DNA of 64,000 bases from Firm-04 sp045591925 (GCA_045591925.1 JAZNTW010000095.1:62001-126000), one strand, 5' to 3'; positions 1 to 8,770 are shown, numbered from the stretch's first letter. Made by a program: numbers and translations. Notes: a model not told the origin generated them from the letters alone.

Positions 1-1313
1 GATACAACAACAATGAACTCATCGGAGCCGGTACGATAGACTGTGCCATCCTGGAATACCTTCCGCAAAGCCTCAACCGTTGTCAGAAGCACCTGATCAC
101 CTGCGTCGTTACCGTATTTGATATTGATTTGACTGAATTGCGCGATATTTACAAATACAAAATAGAAGCAGTTGTTATCAGACGGAGTAAAGTTCGATGC
201 GTCCACAGAGAACGATACACGGTTGCTTGCATCGGTCAGAATGTCCTTGAACATTGCCGTTGTCAGGGATTCCTTGGTCTTCTCTGTTTTGACGATCTGA
301 TTACTCAGCTTGCGATTCACGACTTCCTGGCGCTGCGTAATCAGTCGGAATACAAACCAAACACCGCAAATCAATGCGCCAAAGATTGCAAGGAAGAACA
401 GCATACTGTTACTCAGGCTATAGACTTCGCTCTTGCGATCGCTGATGAACAAGAACCAGTTGTGATCTTCGAGGTAGTACCAGTTACAGAGATACTTTTT
501 ACCATCGTCTTCATCAGTATACTCAAATCTGCCCTTGGTCGGCTTTTCGCTGGTATTCTTTGCCAGATAATCACGTGCATTCGCGGTCAGCTCAAGCATT
601 TCAGGAATACGCGGTTCTCTGTCAAACATACTGAGGTTGGAATGGATCGCATAACGGTCGGTTGCCACATCGACAATACTGTAAGCAGAATTTTCGAGGC
701 TTTCAACAACAACACCGCTCAAATCGCTGTTCAGACCATCGGTATAAATACCAAGACCAACCAGACCGATTGCACGATGGTTCTCGTCATAGACAGCCTT
801 ATACATGGAAATGATCTGCTTTCCACTTGCCGGAGAAACAATAATACCGGTATTATAAACGCCTCTGTCCGCCTTAATCATGGCGTCATGAAGCTCCTGC
901 AATGCGGTAGGATCGGTTCTGGTGACCATTCCGCGAACCAACGGATTGGTATGCGCAAGAACCGTGGTATCCCAAGAACTGATATAAATACCTTCCAGAT
1001 CCGCAATATCCTTTGAAAATTCATCTACATATAATTGCGCATTGTCAATATTGGTTTGCTTTGCTGGGTCTTTCAGAATATCGGTAACCTGCTTTGCGTG
1101 GCTGAACGTAATCAAGGTCTTTTCAGCGTCCTCAACATAGTTGTTGATGATAATTGCACGCTCATCATTCAGCGCCGCCATATGCGCTCTGGCATTCTGC
1201 TTCGTTCTCGAAGAAATAAACAGTGATACAATCAGAAGCAGAACAAGCATGACAATAAGTTGAACCAATAAGATTCGATTAACCGTTGAACTTTGTTTAT
1301 TATTATTCGCCAT
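1..1313 (-). CDS. Membrane sensor with degenerate GGDEF domain (3' end outside window)
   Basis: The gene reads leftward from ATG at 1313, behind an AAAGGA ribosome site, and runs off the window, so its C-terminus is missing. The N-terminus is a short polar stretch followed by a membrane segment (about residues 13-30). An extracytoplasmic dCache-like sensing region of about 250 residues follows, then a second membrane segment and a GGDEF-family domain. The signature reads GSDEF. The upstream metal-binding stretch, usually DxDxF, reads NIAQF, so both metal-ligand Asp residues are absent. Diguanylate cyclases need these residues, so the protein may be inactive or only bind nucleotide. It is the second gene after the deaminase-like gene, 26 bases away, probably in one operon. 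The GGDEF fold is clear; catalytic activity is doubtful. Confidence 0.8.
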   Translation of the reverse strand, partial: MANNNKQSSTVNRILLVQLIVMLVLLLIVSLFISSRTKQNARAHMAALNDERAIIINNYVEDAEKTLITFSHAKQVTDILKDPAKQTNIDNAQLYVDEFSKDIADLEGIYISSWDTTVLAHTNPLVRGMVTRTDPTALQELHDAMIKADRGVYNTGIIVSPASGKQIISMYKAVYDENHRAIGLVGLGIYTDGLNSDLSGVVVESLENSAYSIVDVATDRYAIHSNLSMFDREPRIPEMLELTANARDYLAKNTSEKPTKGRFEYTDEDDGKKYLCNWYYLEDHNWFLFISDRKSEVYSLSNSMLFFLAIFGALICGVWFVFRLITQRQEVVNRKLSNQIVKTEKTKESLTTAMFKDILTDASNRVSFSVDASNFTPSDNNCFYFVFVNIAQFSQINIKYGNDAGDQVLLTTVEALRKVFQDGTVYRTGSDEFIVVV

Positions 1314-1339
1314 AATCGTTAATCCTTTCTCTCAAATAA

Positions 1340-1945
1340 TTATTTTTTGCGGAAGAATCCAAAAAGCTTTTTCTTATCGCCATCTTCTTGCTTCTCAAGT
1401 TCTTCCAGTTCGTCATCGTCATCATCGGCAACACTCAGCAAACTGTTTACACGGTCTTTGATGAGACTGGAATCATTCCGGACGTCAACCGGCAGCGGAA
1501 CCGATACAGAAGCAACGCGTTGAACACCCATATTCGGTAGCGTTGAACGCATCGTCTGCGCTCTTAACTGGTCGCTGAACTCAACAAGCGGAACAGCTCT
1601 GTCCTGCATCATAATTTCGCAGTAAATATTGTCCGTATGCAATGCAAGAATCTGCCGCATACAGTCAAAACAAGGAAGAAGCGGCATTCCATTGACAATC
1701 GAAATCAGCAGCAGAGAGTCAATCGCATTTTCTCCCATGATCTGCATATTCCGGATTGCCTCTACCTCAGCATGAACATTTTGCAGGATTCCTCCCTGAT
1801 TGACAAAGTGGCTGAGACCGGTGAACAATCTTCCGGATGAGGAACACAATACACACACTGTGTCATCCGGCATAATACGCTCACCACTCATCATGCGCTG
1901 CTTTGCGATTTCGGTAGCACGCTGAATAATAGCTTCATAGTTCAA
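1340..1945 (-). CDS. Cytidine deaminase-like protein with acidic/basic tail
   Basis: About 201 residues. The core has the zinc and catalytic motifs of the cytidine deaminase fold: HAE at about residues 58-60, then PCFDC at about 91-95 followed by MRQIL. The C-terminus is unlike metabolic deaminases: a run of Asp/Glu (DDDDDELEELE) and then a basic aromatic end, KKKLFGFFRKK, which could bind a membrane or a partner. I chose TTG at 1945 because AAAGGTGG lies 8 bases upstream; a GTG at 1957 would abut the ribosome site. A consensus promoter lies at 2033-2061. A related but degenerate domain is encoded at 3009-4235. The substrate is unknown; a housekeeping cdd gene is unlikely given the tail and neighbourhood. 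Confidence 0.75.
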   Translation of the reverse strand: MNYEAIIQRATEIAKQRMMSGERIMPDDTVCVLCSSSGRLFTGLSHFVNQGGILQNVHAEVEAIRNMQIMGENAIDSLLLISIVNGMPLLPCFDCMRQILALHTDNIYCEIMMQDRAVPLVEFSDQLRAQTMRSTLPNMGVQRVASVSVPLPVDVRNDSSLIKDRVNSLLSVADDDDDELEELEKQEDGDKKKLFGFFRKK

Positions 1946-2032
1946 TGTATAAACCACCTTTCGAGTTTATAAAAATAAACTGGTATTAAATAAAACGTAG
2001 AAAAAATAAGCATCTTCTCTTTCTATTTTATA

Positions 2033-2061
2033 ATTATACCACAAATTGCAAATGAAGTCAA
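2033..2061 (-). promoter_or_regulatory. Sigma-A promoter for deaminase-like/GGDEF pair
   Basis: On the minus strand, TTGACT (2056-2061) and TATAAT (2033-2038) are separated by 17 bases. It points to the deaminase-like gene starting at 1945. Confidence 0.8.
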
Positions 2062-2249
2062 CCGCTTTTTCAAATATTGAGAAAATATTTTAATCTGGGT
2101 TCGCGTTTCAAATTACATGATTATTGCAATTTGACCGCAGATCGACAGTCGATTTCATATGAAAATCAAATTCTAATTCAAAATCGCAAATTTTAATTGT
2201 AAATAATTTCTAAACAGCATATTTTGATAAGAAAAAGTGAAAATACCCC

Positions 2250-2278
2250 TTGCTTTTTTTGAGAAAATATGATATAAT
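2250..2278 (+). promoter_or_regulatory. Extended -10 sigma-A promoter
   Basis: TTGCTT (2250-2255), a 17-base spacer and TATAAT (2273-2278), with TGA directly before the -10 box. It drives the small membrane protein gene at 2372. Confidence 0.8.
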
Positions 2279-2371
2279 ATACAGTATACTAGGTGTATAA
2301 TGAAACAGATGAACATATCAATTCATAAATACGCCGCAAAGTCAAATCAAAGAGGGTAAGGGGTGCTTTGT

Positions 2372-2899
2372 ATGACCTATATGCTGAATGATATTGATGA
2401 GGCTATCGACAGAAAATTTCTTGTAACAAAGAAGCTGGATAGTCAGGTGGAGCCAGGTACCATTGTTCATATCATGGATGCACACAGCAACAAGGACGGC
2501 TCTATCAATGTGTATTATCGCATCACATATACAAAAAAGGAATATACTGTGAAATTTGATAGTATCAAGCAGTTTTGCAAGTGGGCGCGGCCGGATAACT
2601 TTATTGCGCGCCACTACGAAAACTTTAATATCAAAGAAATCCAACGCTACGTCAAGATCAAAGACAGAACTTTTGCGTCTTTCTGCTTGCCGTTGATTCT
2701 TCTTGCCCTGATTGCCATCTGGGTGTTCTGCATTTTGATTCTCGGAAAGGGCACGCTTGCAATCGTGGCAGGATTGGTTCTTTCTGCGCTTTCTGCCGTT
2801 TTGATTACAATGGCTTATCGCAATAACAGACAAAAATCCTTGATTCGATTCTATCGAAAGGTCAGCTCCAACGCAAACTGGGGCGTCAATTTCAAATAA
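2372..2899 (+). CDS. Hypothetical protein with two membrane segments
   Basis: About 175 residues. I chose ATG 2372, which has AAGGGG 8 bases upstream; a GTG at 2363 overlaps the ribosome site. The first 100 residues are soluble and mixed in charge. Two hydrophobic segments follow (about residues 105-130 and 133-150), ending in a basic tail with RNNRQKSLIRFYRK. I recognise no family. It has its own promoter and terminator, so it is a single-gene unit inserted between the leftward deaminase-like pair and the leftward kinase operon. Its role in either system is unknown. Confidence 0.7.
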   Translation: MTYMLNDIDEAIDRKFLVTKKLDSQVEPGTIVHIMDAHSNKDGSINVYYRITYTKKEYTVKFDSIKQFCKWARPDNFIARHYENFNIKEIQRYVKIKDRTFASFCLPLILLALIAIWVFCILILGKGTLAIVAGLVLSALSAVLITMAYRNNRQKSLIRFYRKVSSNANWGVNFK

Positions 2900-2907
2900 C
2901 AGCATTG

Positions 2908-2938
2908 AAAGGACTGTGCTCTTCTGCGCAGTCCTTTT
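2908..2938 (+). terminator. Intrinsic terminator
   Basis: AAAGGACTGTGC pairs with GCGCAGTCCTTT around a 6-base loop and is followed by a short T tract. It ends the gene at 2372-2899. Confidence 0.85.
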
Positions 2939-2965
2939 GTGCATCGGATTTCAATTTCATAGAAT

Positions 2966-3003
2966 ACAAAAATCCTTCTCCACATAGAAAGCGGAGAAGG
3001 ATT
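2966..3003 (-). terminator. Intrinsic terminator of the kinase/phosphatase operon
   Basis: AATCCTTCTCC (2971-2981) pairs with GGAGAAGGATT (2993-3003). On the minus strand a TTTTT run follows. It lies just after the stop of the GGYPQQ-repeat gene and closes the leftward operon; it may also act on the plus strand. Confidence 0.85.
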
Positions 3004-3008
3004 TTATT

Positions 3009-4235
3009 TTACATACCATTTTTATAATTGAAATTATTCTTGGCAACCTTTTTACGTGCTTTGGCGTTCTTCAGCATTTCCTCCTTGGAAAGACCGGTCA
3101 CGACTTCCTCTGCTGCATCGGCAGCAGCAGCTTCGGAATCATCCAGGAAGCTCGTCAGACGCTTTCTGTACGCACCGGCATTCACATTCGGCATTGCGCC
3201 GGAAACCTGCTGTGAAAAACCGCTCTGCTGTACGCCGCCAACTGCATGAACAGGCTGTGAAGAATATCCTTGCTGCGGATAACCACCTTGTTGCGGATAG
3301 CCGCCCTGCTGCGGATAACCACCCTGTTGCGGATAGCCGCCTTGCTGTGCATAACCACCTTGCTGCGGATAACCGCCCTGCTGCGGATAACCGCCCTGCT
3401 GCGGATAACCACCCTGCTGCGGATAACCACCCTGCATCGGATAACCACCCTGCTGCGGATAACCGCCCTGCTGCGGATAACCACCCTGCTGCGGATAACC
3501 ACCCTGTTGCGGATAGCCGCCCTGTTGCGGATAGCTGCCCTGTTGCGGATAGCCGCCCTGCATCGGGTAACCACCCTGCTGTGGATAACCACCCTGCTGC
3601 GGATAACCACCCTGCTGCGGATAGCCGCCCATGCCGGCACCGCCAAATGACGGATACTGACCCATGCCTTGCTGCATATCGCTGCCGATTGTTTTCACCT
3701 CGCCGGCAGCATTCGGGTTGGCGCTATCATAAAATGGATTGGATTCATCAATCTGCAAATCTGCAACAAACAGATTCGGATCCGGTTCCGCATTGTTTTC
3801 CTCAGACGGAGCAGCTTCAAAATCATCGAATCCACTCATAAAATCGTCGCTTGCCATGGATGTGAATGCAGAAGCAGGCTTTGTCTCGGTTTCTGAAACG
3901 ATAACCAAGCAGGCAGCGTTTACAGCGTTGATGGTAACCATATTCCCCATACACTGCTCTGACGGCTCTACAATAGAACCATCGGAAATCTTAACAGTAA
4001 CAATTCCGGCAGCAACCTGCTGACTTGACAAAGCAAGCAACGCAAGCGAAGCGGAATCTGCAACGATTGCTGAACCATTCTCAAATCCAATACCGGTCAC
4101 ACCGGATAAAATCTCATCGCGCGAAGTCTGAATCAATGTCACAGAAGTATCCGATAGCGTAGCAAATTCCGGAAATTTCTCCTTAACAGAAGCTGCATAC
4201 TTACGCGCCAGTTCAAGAAGCTCCTTAATCTCCAT
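3009..4235 (-). CDS. Degenerate deaminase-like domain with GGYPQQ repeat tail
   Basis: 408 residues. Residues 1-115 align by eye with the deaminase-like protein at 1340-1945. The shared pattern is DTxV, a [FL][TS]G turn, an NG turn, a hydrophobic strand ending in [IV]S[ND]G, a P-x-x-x-C-M motif and a final N..C strand. The catalytic HAE is ADS (59-61) and PCxxC is PSEQC (91-95), so zinc binding and catalysis should be lost. An acidic linker (about 125-190) leads to 20 hexapeptides of the form GGYPQQ, then a charged C-terminus ending in KARKKVAKNNFNYKNGM. Such Gly/Tyr/Pro/Gln tracts are disordered and may mediate self-association. It is the last gene of the five-gene operon, 39 bases after the phosphatase gene, which suggests a substrate or scaffold for the kinase/phosphatase pair (inference). 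Confidence 0.75.
   Translation of the reverse strand: MEIKELLELARKYAASVKEKFPEFATLSDTSVTLIQTSRDEILSGVTGIGFENGSAIVADSASLALLALSSQQVAAGIVTVKISDGSIVEPSEQCMGNMVTINAVNAACLVIVSETETKPASAFTSMASDDFMSGFDDFEAAPSEENNAEPDPNLFVADLQIDESNPFYDSANPNAAGEVKTIGSDMQQGMGQYPSFGGAGMGGYPQQGGYPQQGGYPQQGGYPMQGGYPQQGSYPQQGGYPQQGGYPQQGGYPQQGGYPQQGGYPMQGGYPQQGGYPQQGGYPQQGGYPQQGGYAQQGGYPQQGGYPQQGGYPQQGGYPQQGYSSQPVHAVGGVQQSGFSQQVSGAMPNVNAGAYRKRLTSFLDDSEAAAADAAEEVVTGLSKEEMLKNAKARKKVAKNNFNYKNGM
3270..3629. repeat. 18-bp tandem repeat, 20 units, in coding sequence
   Basis: Twenty in-frame 18-base units encode GGYPQQ, with variants GGYPMQ (twice), GSYPQQ and GGYAQQ. Units differ at silent positions (GGA/GGT, TAT, CAG/CAA). The repetition produces spurious long open frames on other frames, which I ignored. 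Unit number could vary by slippage. Confidence 0.95.
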
Positions 4236-4274
4236 CTAACTCATTTCCTTCCTACAGATAAAACAAGTATATAC

Positions 4275-5186
4275 TTACGTATTTTTCATAGCCGCAATGC
4301 GTGCAGCCTTGCGTTCGGCAGCATTTGCTCTCAGGTCTTCAACTTTTCCTTTCAGTATGCCAACATTCTGATTCAGCTGCTCTCGATCACAAATACAGGA
4401 AAGAGAGATATCATCCTCCGTTCCATAATGAGAACGCTTGGTCAGATTTTTCTTGACCGACTGAGAAAAAGCGTCAAGATTGTCAAGTTGACTGGATATA
4501 ATCAAATGATATTCCAAAAAATCATCTTCATTACTGAACGAAGTATAAAGACCATCCGATGAGACAAACATCGCAAGCATCTTTTTATTCTCTATATAAA
4601 AACTATTAAACATCGCCGCGGCATTGCTATTGCACATCGACGCGGTCATATTCGCCGGTGCAGATTCATCGTAGACCATCGGCATGACCGGTACGCCATC
4701 ATCAAAAATAGCAACCAGACTGCCGTCACCGATCTGCAAGCCGAACTGAAATCCCCGTCCGCATACAGCAACAACCAAAGTTGTACCGTAATAGGACTCT
4801 TTGGGGATATCTTTGAATTCTTCCTTGGTAAACTTTTGCGTTTCCGCAAGACGAACCGGATTCTGCGACAGATGCTCCTGTATCCGCATATTCCAGTTTG
4901 CGATGATCTGTTTTTTCATATTTTTCAGAATCAGCTTGTGATTTGCAGGGAAGTTTGCTTCAAAATTCTCAGGATTTTCATAAAAATGACGAATCGTTTC
5001 AAACGCCGCTTCAACTGCAAACTGCGAACCCAAATGACTTCTGAAATACTTTTTGCTGCCGTGACCGTCAGCGATTGCGGCAACCGAATAATATTCATTT
5101 ACCTCGAATGACGAGTAATCCTGACAGACCAGTCCGCTGGTTTCATGGCTTGCGCCAATTACAGAAAAGCTGAAACCGTCGAACAT
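4275..5186 (-). CDS. PP2C-type protein phosphatase
   Basis: About 303 residues from ATG 5186, 9 bases after GGAGG; an upstream start at 5207 has no ribosome site. The PP2C metal-site motifs are present in order: an early CQDYS (Asp in the first metal motif), IADGHGSKKY near residue 45, an SYYGTTLVVAV strand with a QIGDGS motif, VSSDGLYTSF and TEDDISL. The C-terminus is a helical charged tail. The enzyme should remove phosphate from Ser/Thr residues. It lies between the VWA gene and the repeat-protein gene and is in the same operon as the kinase, so it is the natural opponent of that kinase. This gene set matches the TerY-P triad (TerY, PP2C, kinase) described for tellurite/stress-linked systems. 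Confidence 0.9.
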   Translation of the reverse strand: MFDGFSFSVIGASHETSGLVCQDYSSFEVNEYYSVAAIADGHGSKKYFRSHLGSQFAVEAAFETIRHFYENPENFEANFPANHKLILKNMKKQIIANWNMRIQEHLSQNPVRLAETQKFTKEEFKDIPKESYYGTTLVVAVCGRGFQFGLQIGDGSLVAIFDDGVPVMPMVYDESAPANMTASMCNSNAAAMFNSFYIENKKMLAMFVSSDGLYTSFSNEDDFLEYHLIISSQLDNLDAFSQSVKKNLTKRSHYGTEDDISLSCICDREQLNQNVGILKGKVEDLRANAAERKAARIAAMKNT

Positions 5187-5237
5187 TGCAACAATCCTCC
5201 TTATCAATCAAATCAACATATGCGCAGGAATCCAGCA

Positions 5238-6275
5238 TTACCAACCGGTATCAAAGGAGATTGCATCTGCGTCGCCAAGATTTGTCATAGAATCCTGAAT
5301 CTGCTGACCAAGGAGTTTCTGCTTGGCAGCACGTACCTCTTCAGGACTCAGCTCATGGTTCACATCGTCAGAAAGCGTCATACTCTTACTGCCGATCTGT
5401 GCAGAGGTAACGGCGATGATCTTAATCATCTGGGCAAGCTGACCGCCAGAATATGCGTGAACAACCGTATCCTTGGAGCCGGTAAATTCTTCGAGCATCT
5501 CGTCATTTGCCTCATTGCCGATACCGAGCGCCGCTTTCAGACCATACTTATACCAGCTATTTTGCTTGAGTTCTTCAAGCGCTTCCTTGTAGTCATCGGA
5601 CGGATAACCGTCTGTCATCAGGAAGATAACCGGTGCAAACGACAGCGACGGGGAATTCAGGAAGCTGTTGCGCGACATTCTTGCAGAAAGCTCGCGGAAT
5701 GCTTCACCCATATTGGTGACGCCGTCTGCACGCAAACGCGACCACTCAAAATCCTCAATCAGAATCGGCTCTGTATACATCCAGCGAACCTGTGTGCCAA
5801 AGGTCAGAACAGCGACCTTGACATCAGTATCCGCTTCACCGACTCTGCGGATTTCCGGGATCAATTCCTCCATGACGGTATTCAATTCACCGATCTTCTT
5901 GCCGACCATGCTGCGCGAAGTATCAATGAGGAAAAAGATAACCAAGCTCTTTTTGGAAACACTGGTTGCGCTCAGCGGATCGTCATCATCGAAATCAAGC
6001 AGATCATCGACAGGTTTGGCGACGGGCTTTGCAGCAGCAGCGACAGGCTTTGCAGTCATCTTTGCTTCTCTCAGCGCATCCTGTGCGCTTTTCTTCACAC
6101 CGGCTGCAGCCGGCTGATCAGCCGCAGCAGCAAGTCCTGCAAGTGAAGACGGAGCTGGATTTGCACCGGCACCCGAAGCACTTCTCATCAGATTTGCAGC
6201 CGCTTCTTCAATCGCTCTTGCTTTTGCCTGTGCGGCACTTTCCGCACCATAAGCGCCTCTCTTTTCATTGCTCAT
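5238..6275 (-). CDS. TerY-like VWA-domain protein with Ala-rich tail
   Basis: 345 residues. The first 90 are Ala/Pro-rich and likely disordered, ending in DLLDFDDDDP, a plausible docking or phosphorylation segment. The VWA domain follows with a complete MIDAS metal site: DTSRS (118-122), the Thr of GVTNMG (about 185) and the Asp of LMTDG (about 222). After the domain comes a short charged tail rich in Glu and Gln. The pattern resembles TerY, which binds a metal and probably a phosphorylated partner. The ribosome site is GAAAGGGAG before ATG 6275. It sits between the kinase gene (44 bases upstream) and the phosphatase gene, in the TerY-P order. No terC or terD gene is visible in the window, so this is a stand-alone triad. 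Confidence 0.88.
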   Translation of the reverse strand: MSNEKRGAYGAESAAQAKARAIEEAAANLMRSASGAGANPAPSSLAGLAAAADQPAAAGVKKSAQDALREAKMTAKPVAAAAKPVAKPVDDLLDFDDDDPLSATSVSKKSLVIFFLIDTSRSMVGKKIGELNTVMEELIPEIRRVGEADTDVKVAVLTFGTQVRWMYTEPILIEDFEWSRLRADGVTNMGEAFRELSARMSRNSFLNSPSLSFAPVIFLMTDGYPSDDYKEALEELKQNSWYKYGLKAALGIGNEANDEMLEEFTGSKDTVVHAYSGGQLAQMIKIIAVTSAQIGSKSMTLSDDVNHELSPEEVRAAKQKLLGQQIQDSMTNLGDADAISFDTGW

Positions 6276-6319
6276 AACTCAGATCTCCCTTTCATGATAT
6301 GCAAATCTATAGCATAGCA

Positions 6320-7663
6320 TCACAGCGATGCCGTTACATCACCGAAATTGATAACCAGACCTTGCCAAAGCGGAAAGCCCTTTCCGGGTGGAATATCGTA
6401 ATAATCACCATCCGGCATCAAAACGCTCCATGTTTTATCGGATAAATTCTTGAAGCCGAGCACGCCGGGCTTCAATCTGTTCTCAACAAGCTCGCCGGCA
6501 ATCGTCTGGAAATCCTCGGAATCCGAATCAATTTCACACGTATAAAACACGCTTCCGACATACAATGGCATCCGGTTTTTCCGATTGCTGAATTTCAAGG
6601 TATCGAAGATTGTGCCGCACTGCGGACACTTAAACGACTTGGAATCCGGCTGCTTGAACATCGAGCAGAAATTCGTTTTTCCGCAGCTACACTGAATAAT
6701 CTCAGAGCGCAGACGGATGAAAATTTTCTGCCATTCATTCTCAATGATACGCTTGTTCGGGTCGGAAATTCCAAGCGTAAAAGAACGGATAAACGCTTCC
6801 TTTACATAATCCGGATAAATTCTCCAGAACTTGATGACATTATCGTGAATGCCGCGAACCGGACGATTGCTTGCATTATCCGGATCATAAATAAAGACGG
6901 CATTCTGACCATAGTGCTTTAATTCCGAGGATTCCGTCAGGCAGACGTCGCGAACGACCTTCTCGCCCTCCATCGGGTCACCGCGGAAGAGCAGCTTGAA
7001 CAATACGACCGCAAGCGAATATTTATCCGTCTGGACATTCGGCTTTGCGATACCGCGGACAACCTCCGGCGCCATATAGCCGGGCTTACCGCCGATTCCG
7101 AAGTTATTGCCATCCGGCGCAATGTTATCACAGTCACAAACGAGAACCGCACCGGTATCCATGTTGATGAAGAAGCCGCCGTCGTTCAAGTCCTGGTAGC
7201 TTTTACCTGCACGGTGCAGCTGTCGGAACGCATTGACGATATTGATCACCGCTGTTACCATTGCATAGAGACTGGTAAAACGAACCGGTGTCTTGGTAGA
7301 ACGGCCGGTCAGCGGATTGACCGACAGCTTATAGGTATTGAGGATATCCACAAAGGAATCAAAGCTCTCAGGCTTCAGCTCCATCAGATAGCCGAATGTG
7401 CCATCAGGGGTTTCTTTTGTCAAATATTTCGGCCACAGGAACTTATTGCTCGGAGGACCGTCGCTGATATTATTCTGGATATTTTTCCGGAATGACTTGG
7501 GATTCTTCATTTTATCAATGTCATACCATTTCAGTGCCCATTTCATTCCATTATAACGGACAAGATAGACAGTACCCTGTCCACCGCCGCCGATCACACC
7601 GAGAACCTCAGCCTTTCCGCCGTATTCCATTTCGACTTCCTGACCGATTGAAAGCTCAACCAT
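6320..7663 (-). CDS. Ser/Thr protein kinase with zinc ribbon and C-terminal beta domain
   Basis: 447 residues. Kinase motifs are a GGGGQG loop (25-30), Lys45 in WALKW, YQDLND in place of HRDLKxxN (156-161, catalytic Asp158 kept), DCD in place of DFG (177-179, first Asp kept) and APE (198-200). The key residues remain, so it is probably active although divergent. A zinc ribbon follows (Cys 325, 327, 333, 346, 349), then an all-beta region of about 90 residues with LSDKTW, MPDGDY and PPGKGF turns, which resembles the FHA-like end of TerY-P kinases. I infer that it phosphorylates other operon products such as the repeat protein or the VWA tail. An AGGAGG site precedes ATG 7663. Confidence 0.88.
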   Translation of the reverse strand: MVELSIGQEVEMEYGGKAEVLGVIGGGGQGTVYLVRYNGMKWALKWYDIDKMKNPKSFRKNIQNNISDGPPSNKFLWPKYLTKETPDGTFGYLMELKPESFDSFVDILNTYKLSVNPLTGRSTKTPVRFTSLYAMVTAVINIVNAFRQLHRAGKSYQDLNDGGFFINMDTGAVLVCDCDNIAPDGNNFGIGGKPGYMAPEVVRGIAKPNVQTDKYSLAVVLFKLLFRGDPMEGEKVVRDVCLTESSELKHYGQNAVFIYDPDNASNRPVRGIHDNVIKFWRIYPDYVKEAFIRSFTLGISDPNKRIIENEWQKIFIRLRSEIIQCSCGKTNFCSMFKQPDSKSFKCPQCGTIFDTLKFSNRKNRMPLYVGSVFYTCEIDSDSEDFQTIAGELVENRLKPGVLGFKNLSDKTWSVLMPDGDYYDIPPGKGFPLWQGLVINFGDVTASL

Positions 7664-7717
7664 GCGAATCTGTCCTCCTAATTGTAATCAATTCAATGCA
7701 ATCCGCTACAAAGCGGC

Positions 7718-8770
7718 TCAGCGTGCGGCGGGAACGTATGTCTCGACCGGAATTGCGTTGCTGAGACAATATTTATATACGTATGAATTCTCCACGCAGA
7801 TGATGGTCAAGCGCGGACAATACGCAAACGCATTTTTATCAATAAATTTTACACTATCGGGCAGCGTCAGCTTGCGCAGCCGTTCACAGCCGGCAAACGC
7901 CTGCTCTCCGATGCTGCTGACCGTATCCGGAATCTCGACAATTTCAAGGCTCTTGCAGAACGAAAATGTGCTGTCTGCAATCTCCATGATGCCGACCGGC
8001 AAATTGATGCTTGCCAGCTTCTCACACTGACTGAACGCCGATTGACCAATGAGGCGCAGCGAGGACGGCAATTCAATCAAACGCAGATGCTTGCAATTTG
8101 AAAACGCATATTCACCGATTGCAAGCAGCGAATCCGGAAGCTGTACGGAGCGCAGATTGCCAAAGCCATCGAAGCTGAAGTCATCAATTTTGGTGCAGCC
8201 ATCCGGAATCGTCACATTCCGGGCAAGGAAACGATATTTTGCAGCCGCAGAACGACTGAACACATCATCATTCACACGAGCTTGTCTGACGCGTTCCTTC
8301 GGCGCATCGTCCTCTTCTGTCTTTTCCAGAACGCGCATGGGCGATTCATACACCCAGCCAAGCATATAGGTTAAGCTCGCAAGCACGAATTCAGCGGCAT
8401 TCTCAGAAAGGAATTTTTCTCCCAGCATGATGCTTTTGGCTTTTGTCACAGCCATATCACGATTGCTCTGTTCTGATATCAGAATGCCAAGAATTCCGTC
8501 CTCAACCATCGTGCGCAGGAGCTTGCGCTCTCTGTCATACTCTGCAATAAAATCATTGAGCAGTGCTGTAAAACGTTTATTATGGAACATCAGACTGCCC
8601 TTATATTTGAGAAACAGCGTATTCGCATATTCTCCAAACATTTTTTTCAGCTGCAGCTGAATATGCTGGGTATTGTCAAACCCCTCGATCGTCTGCGGCG
8701 CAGGTGCTCCGCACTCCGGACAGGATATGCTGTTCAGAGAAAGTTCAGCACGGCATTTTTCACACTGCAT
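7718..8770 (-). CDS. Zinc-ribbon protein with BspA-type leucine-rich repeats
   Basis: About 350 residues from ATG 8770 (AGGAG 8 bases upstream). The N-terminus has a CEKC...CPEC zinc ribbon (first 25 residues). A helical region of about 140 residues follows, rich in charged residues. The C-terminal half is five or six LRR_5 (BspA-like) repeats of about 23 residues, with the pattern IPDxVxxIGxxAFxxCxxLxxLxLP. There is no signal peptide, so it is cytosolic, unlike surface BspA proteins. It is the first gene of the operon, directly after its promoter, and probably supplies a binding surface for the kinase system (inference). Confidence 0.85.
   Translation of the reverse strand: MQCEKCRAELSLNSISCPECGAPAPQTIEGFDNTQHIQLQLKKMFGEYANTLFLKYKGSLMFHNKRFTALLNDFIAEYDRERKLLRTMVEDGILGILISEQSNRDMAVTKAKSIMLGEKFLSENAAEFVLASLTYMLGWVYESPMRVLEKTEEDDAPKERVRQARVNDDVFSRSAAAKYRFLARNVTIPDGCTKIDDFSFDGFGNLRSVQLPDSLLAIGEYAFSNCKHLRLIELPSSLRLIGQSAFSQCEKLASINLPVGIMEIADSTFSFCKSLEIVEIPDTVSSIGEQAFAGCERLRKLTLPDSVKFIDKNAFAYCPRLTIICVENSYVYKYCLSNAIPVETYVPAAR

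Larger units (their letters stand above)
1946..2371. other. AT-rich divergent intergenic region
   Basis: This 426-base gap holds two divergent promoters (2033-2061 and 2250-2278). Between them the DNA is very AT-rich, with a near-palindrome around 2152-2168 (GATTTCATATGAAAATC) that could be an operator. I see no gene or RNA here. Confidence 0.5.

Noticed and set aside
3056..3841. Long open frames on both strands across the GGYPQQ repeat
   Set aside because: They are by-products of the 18-base repeat in other frames, have no ribosome site and encode low-complexity sequence.
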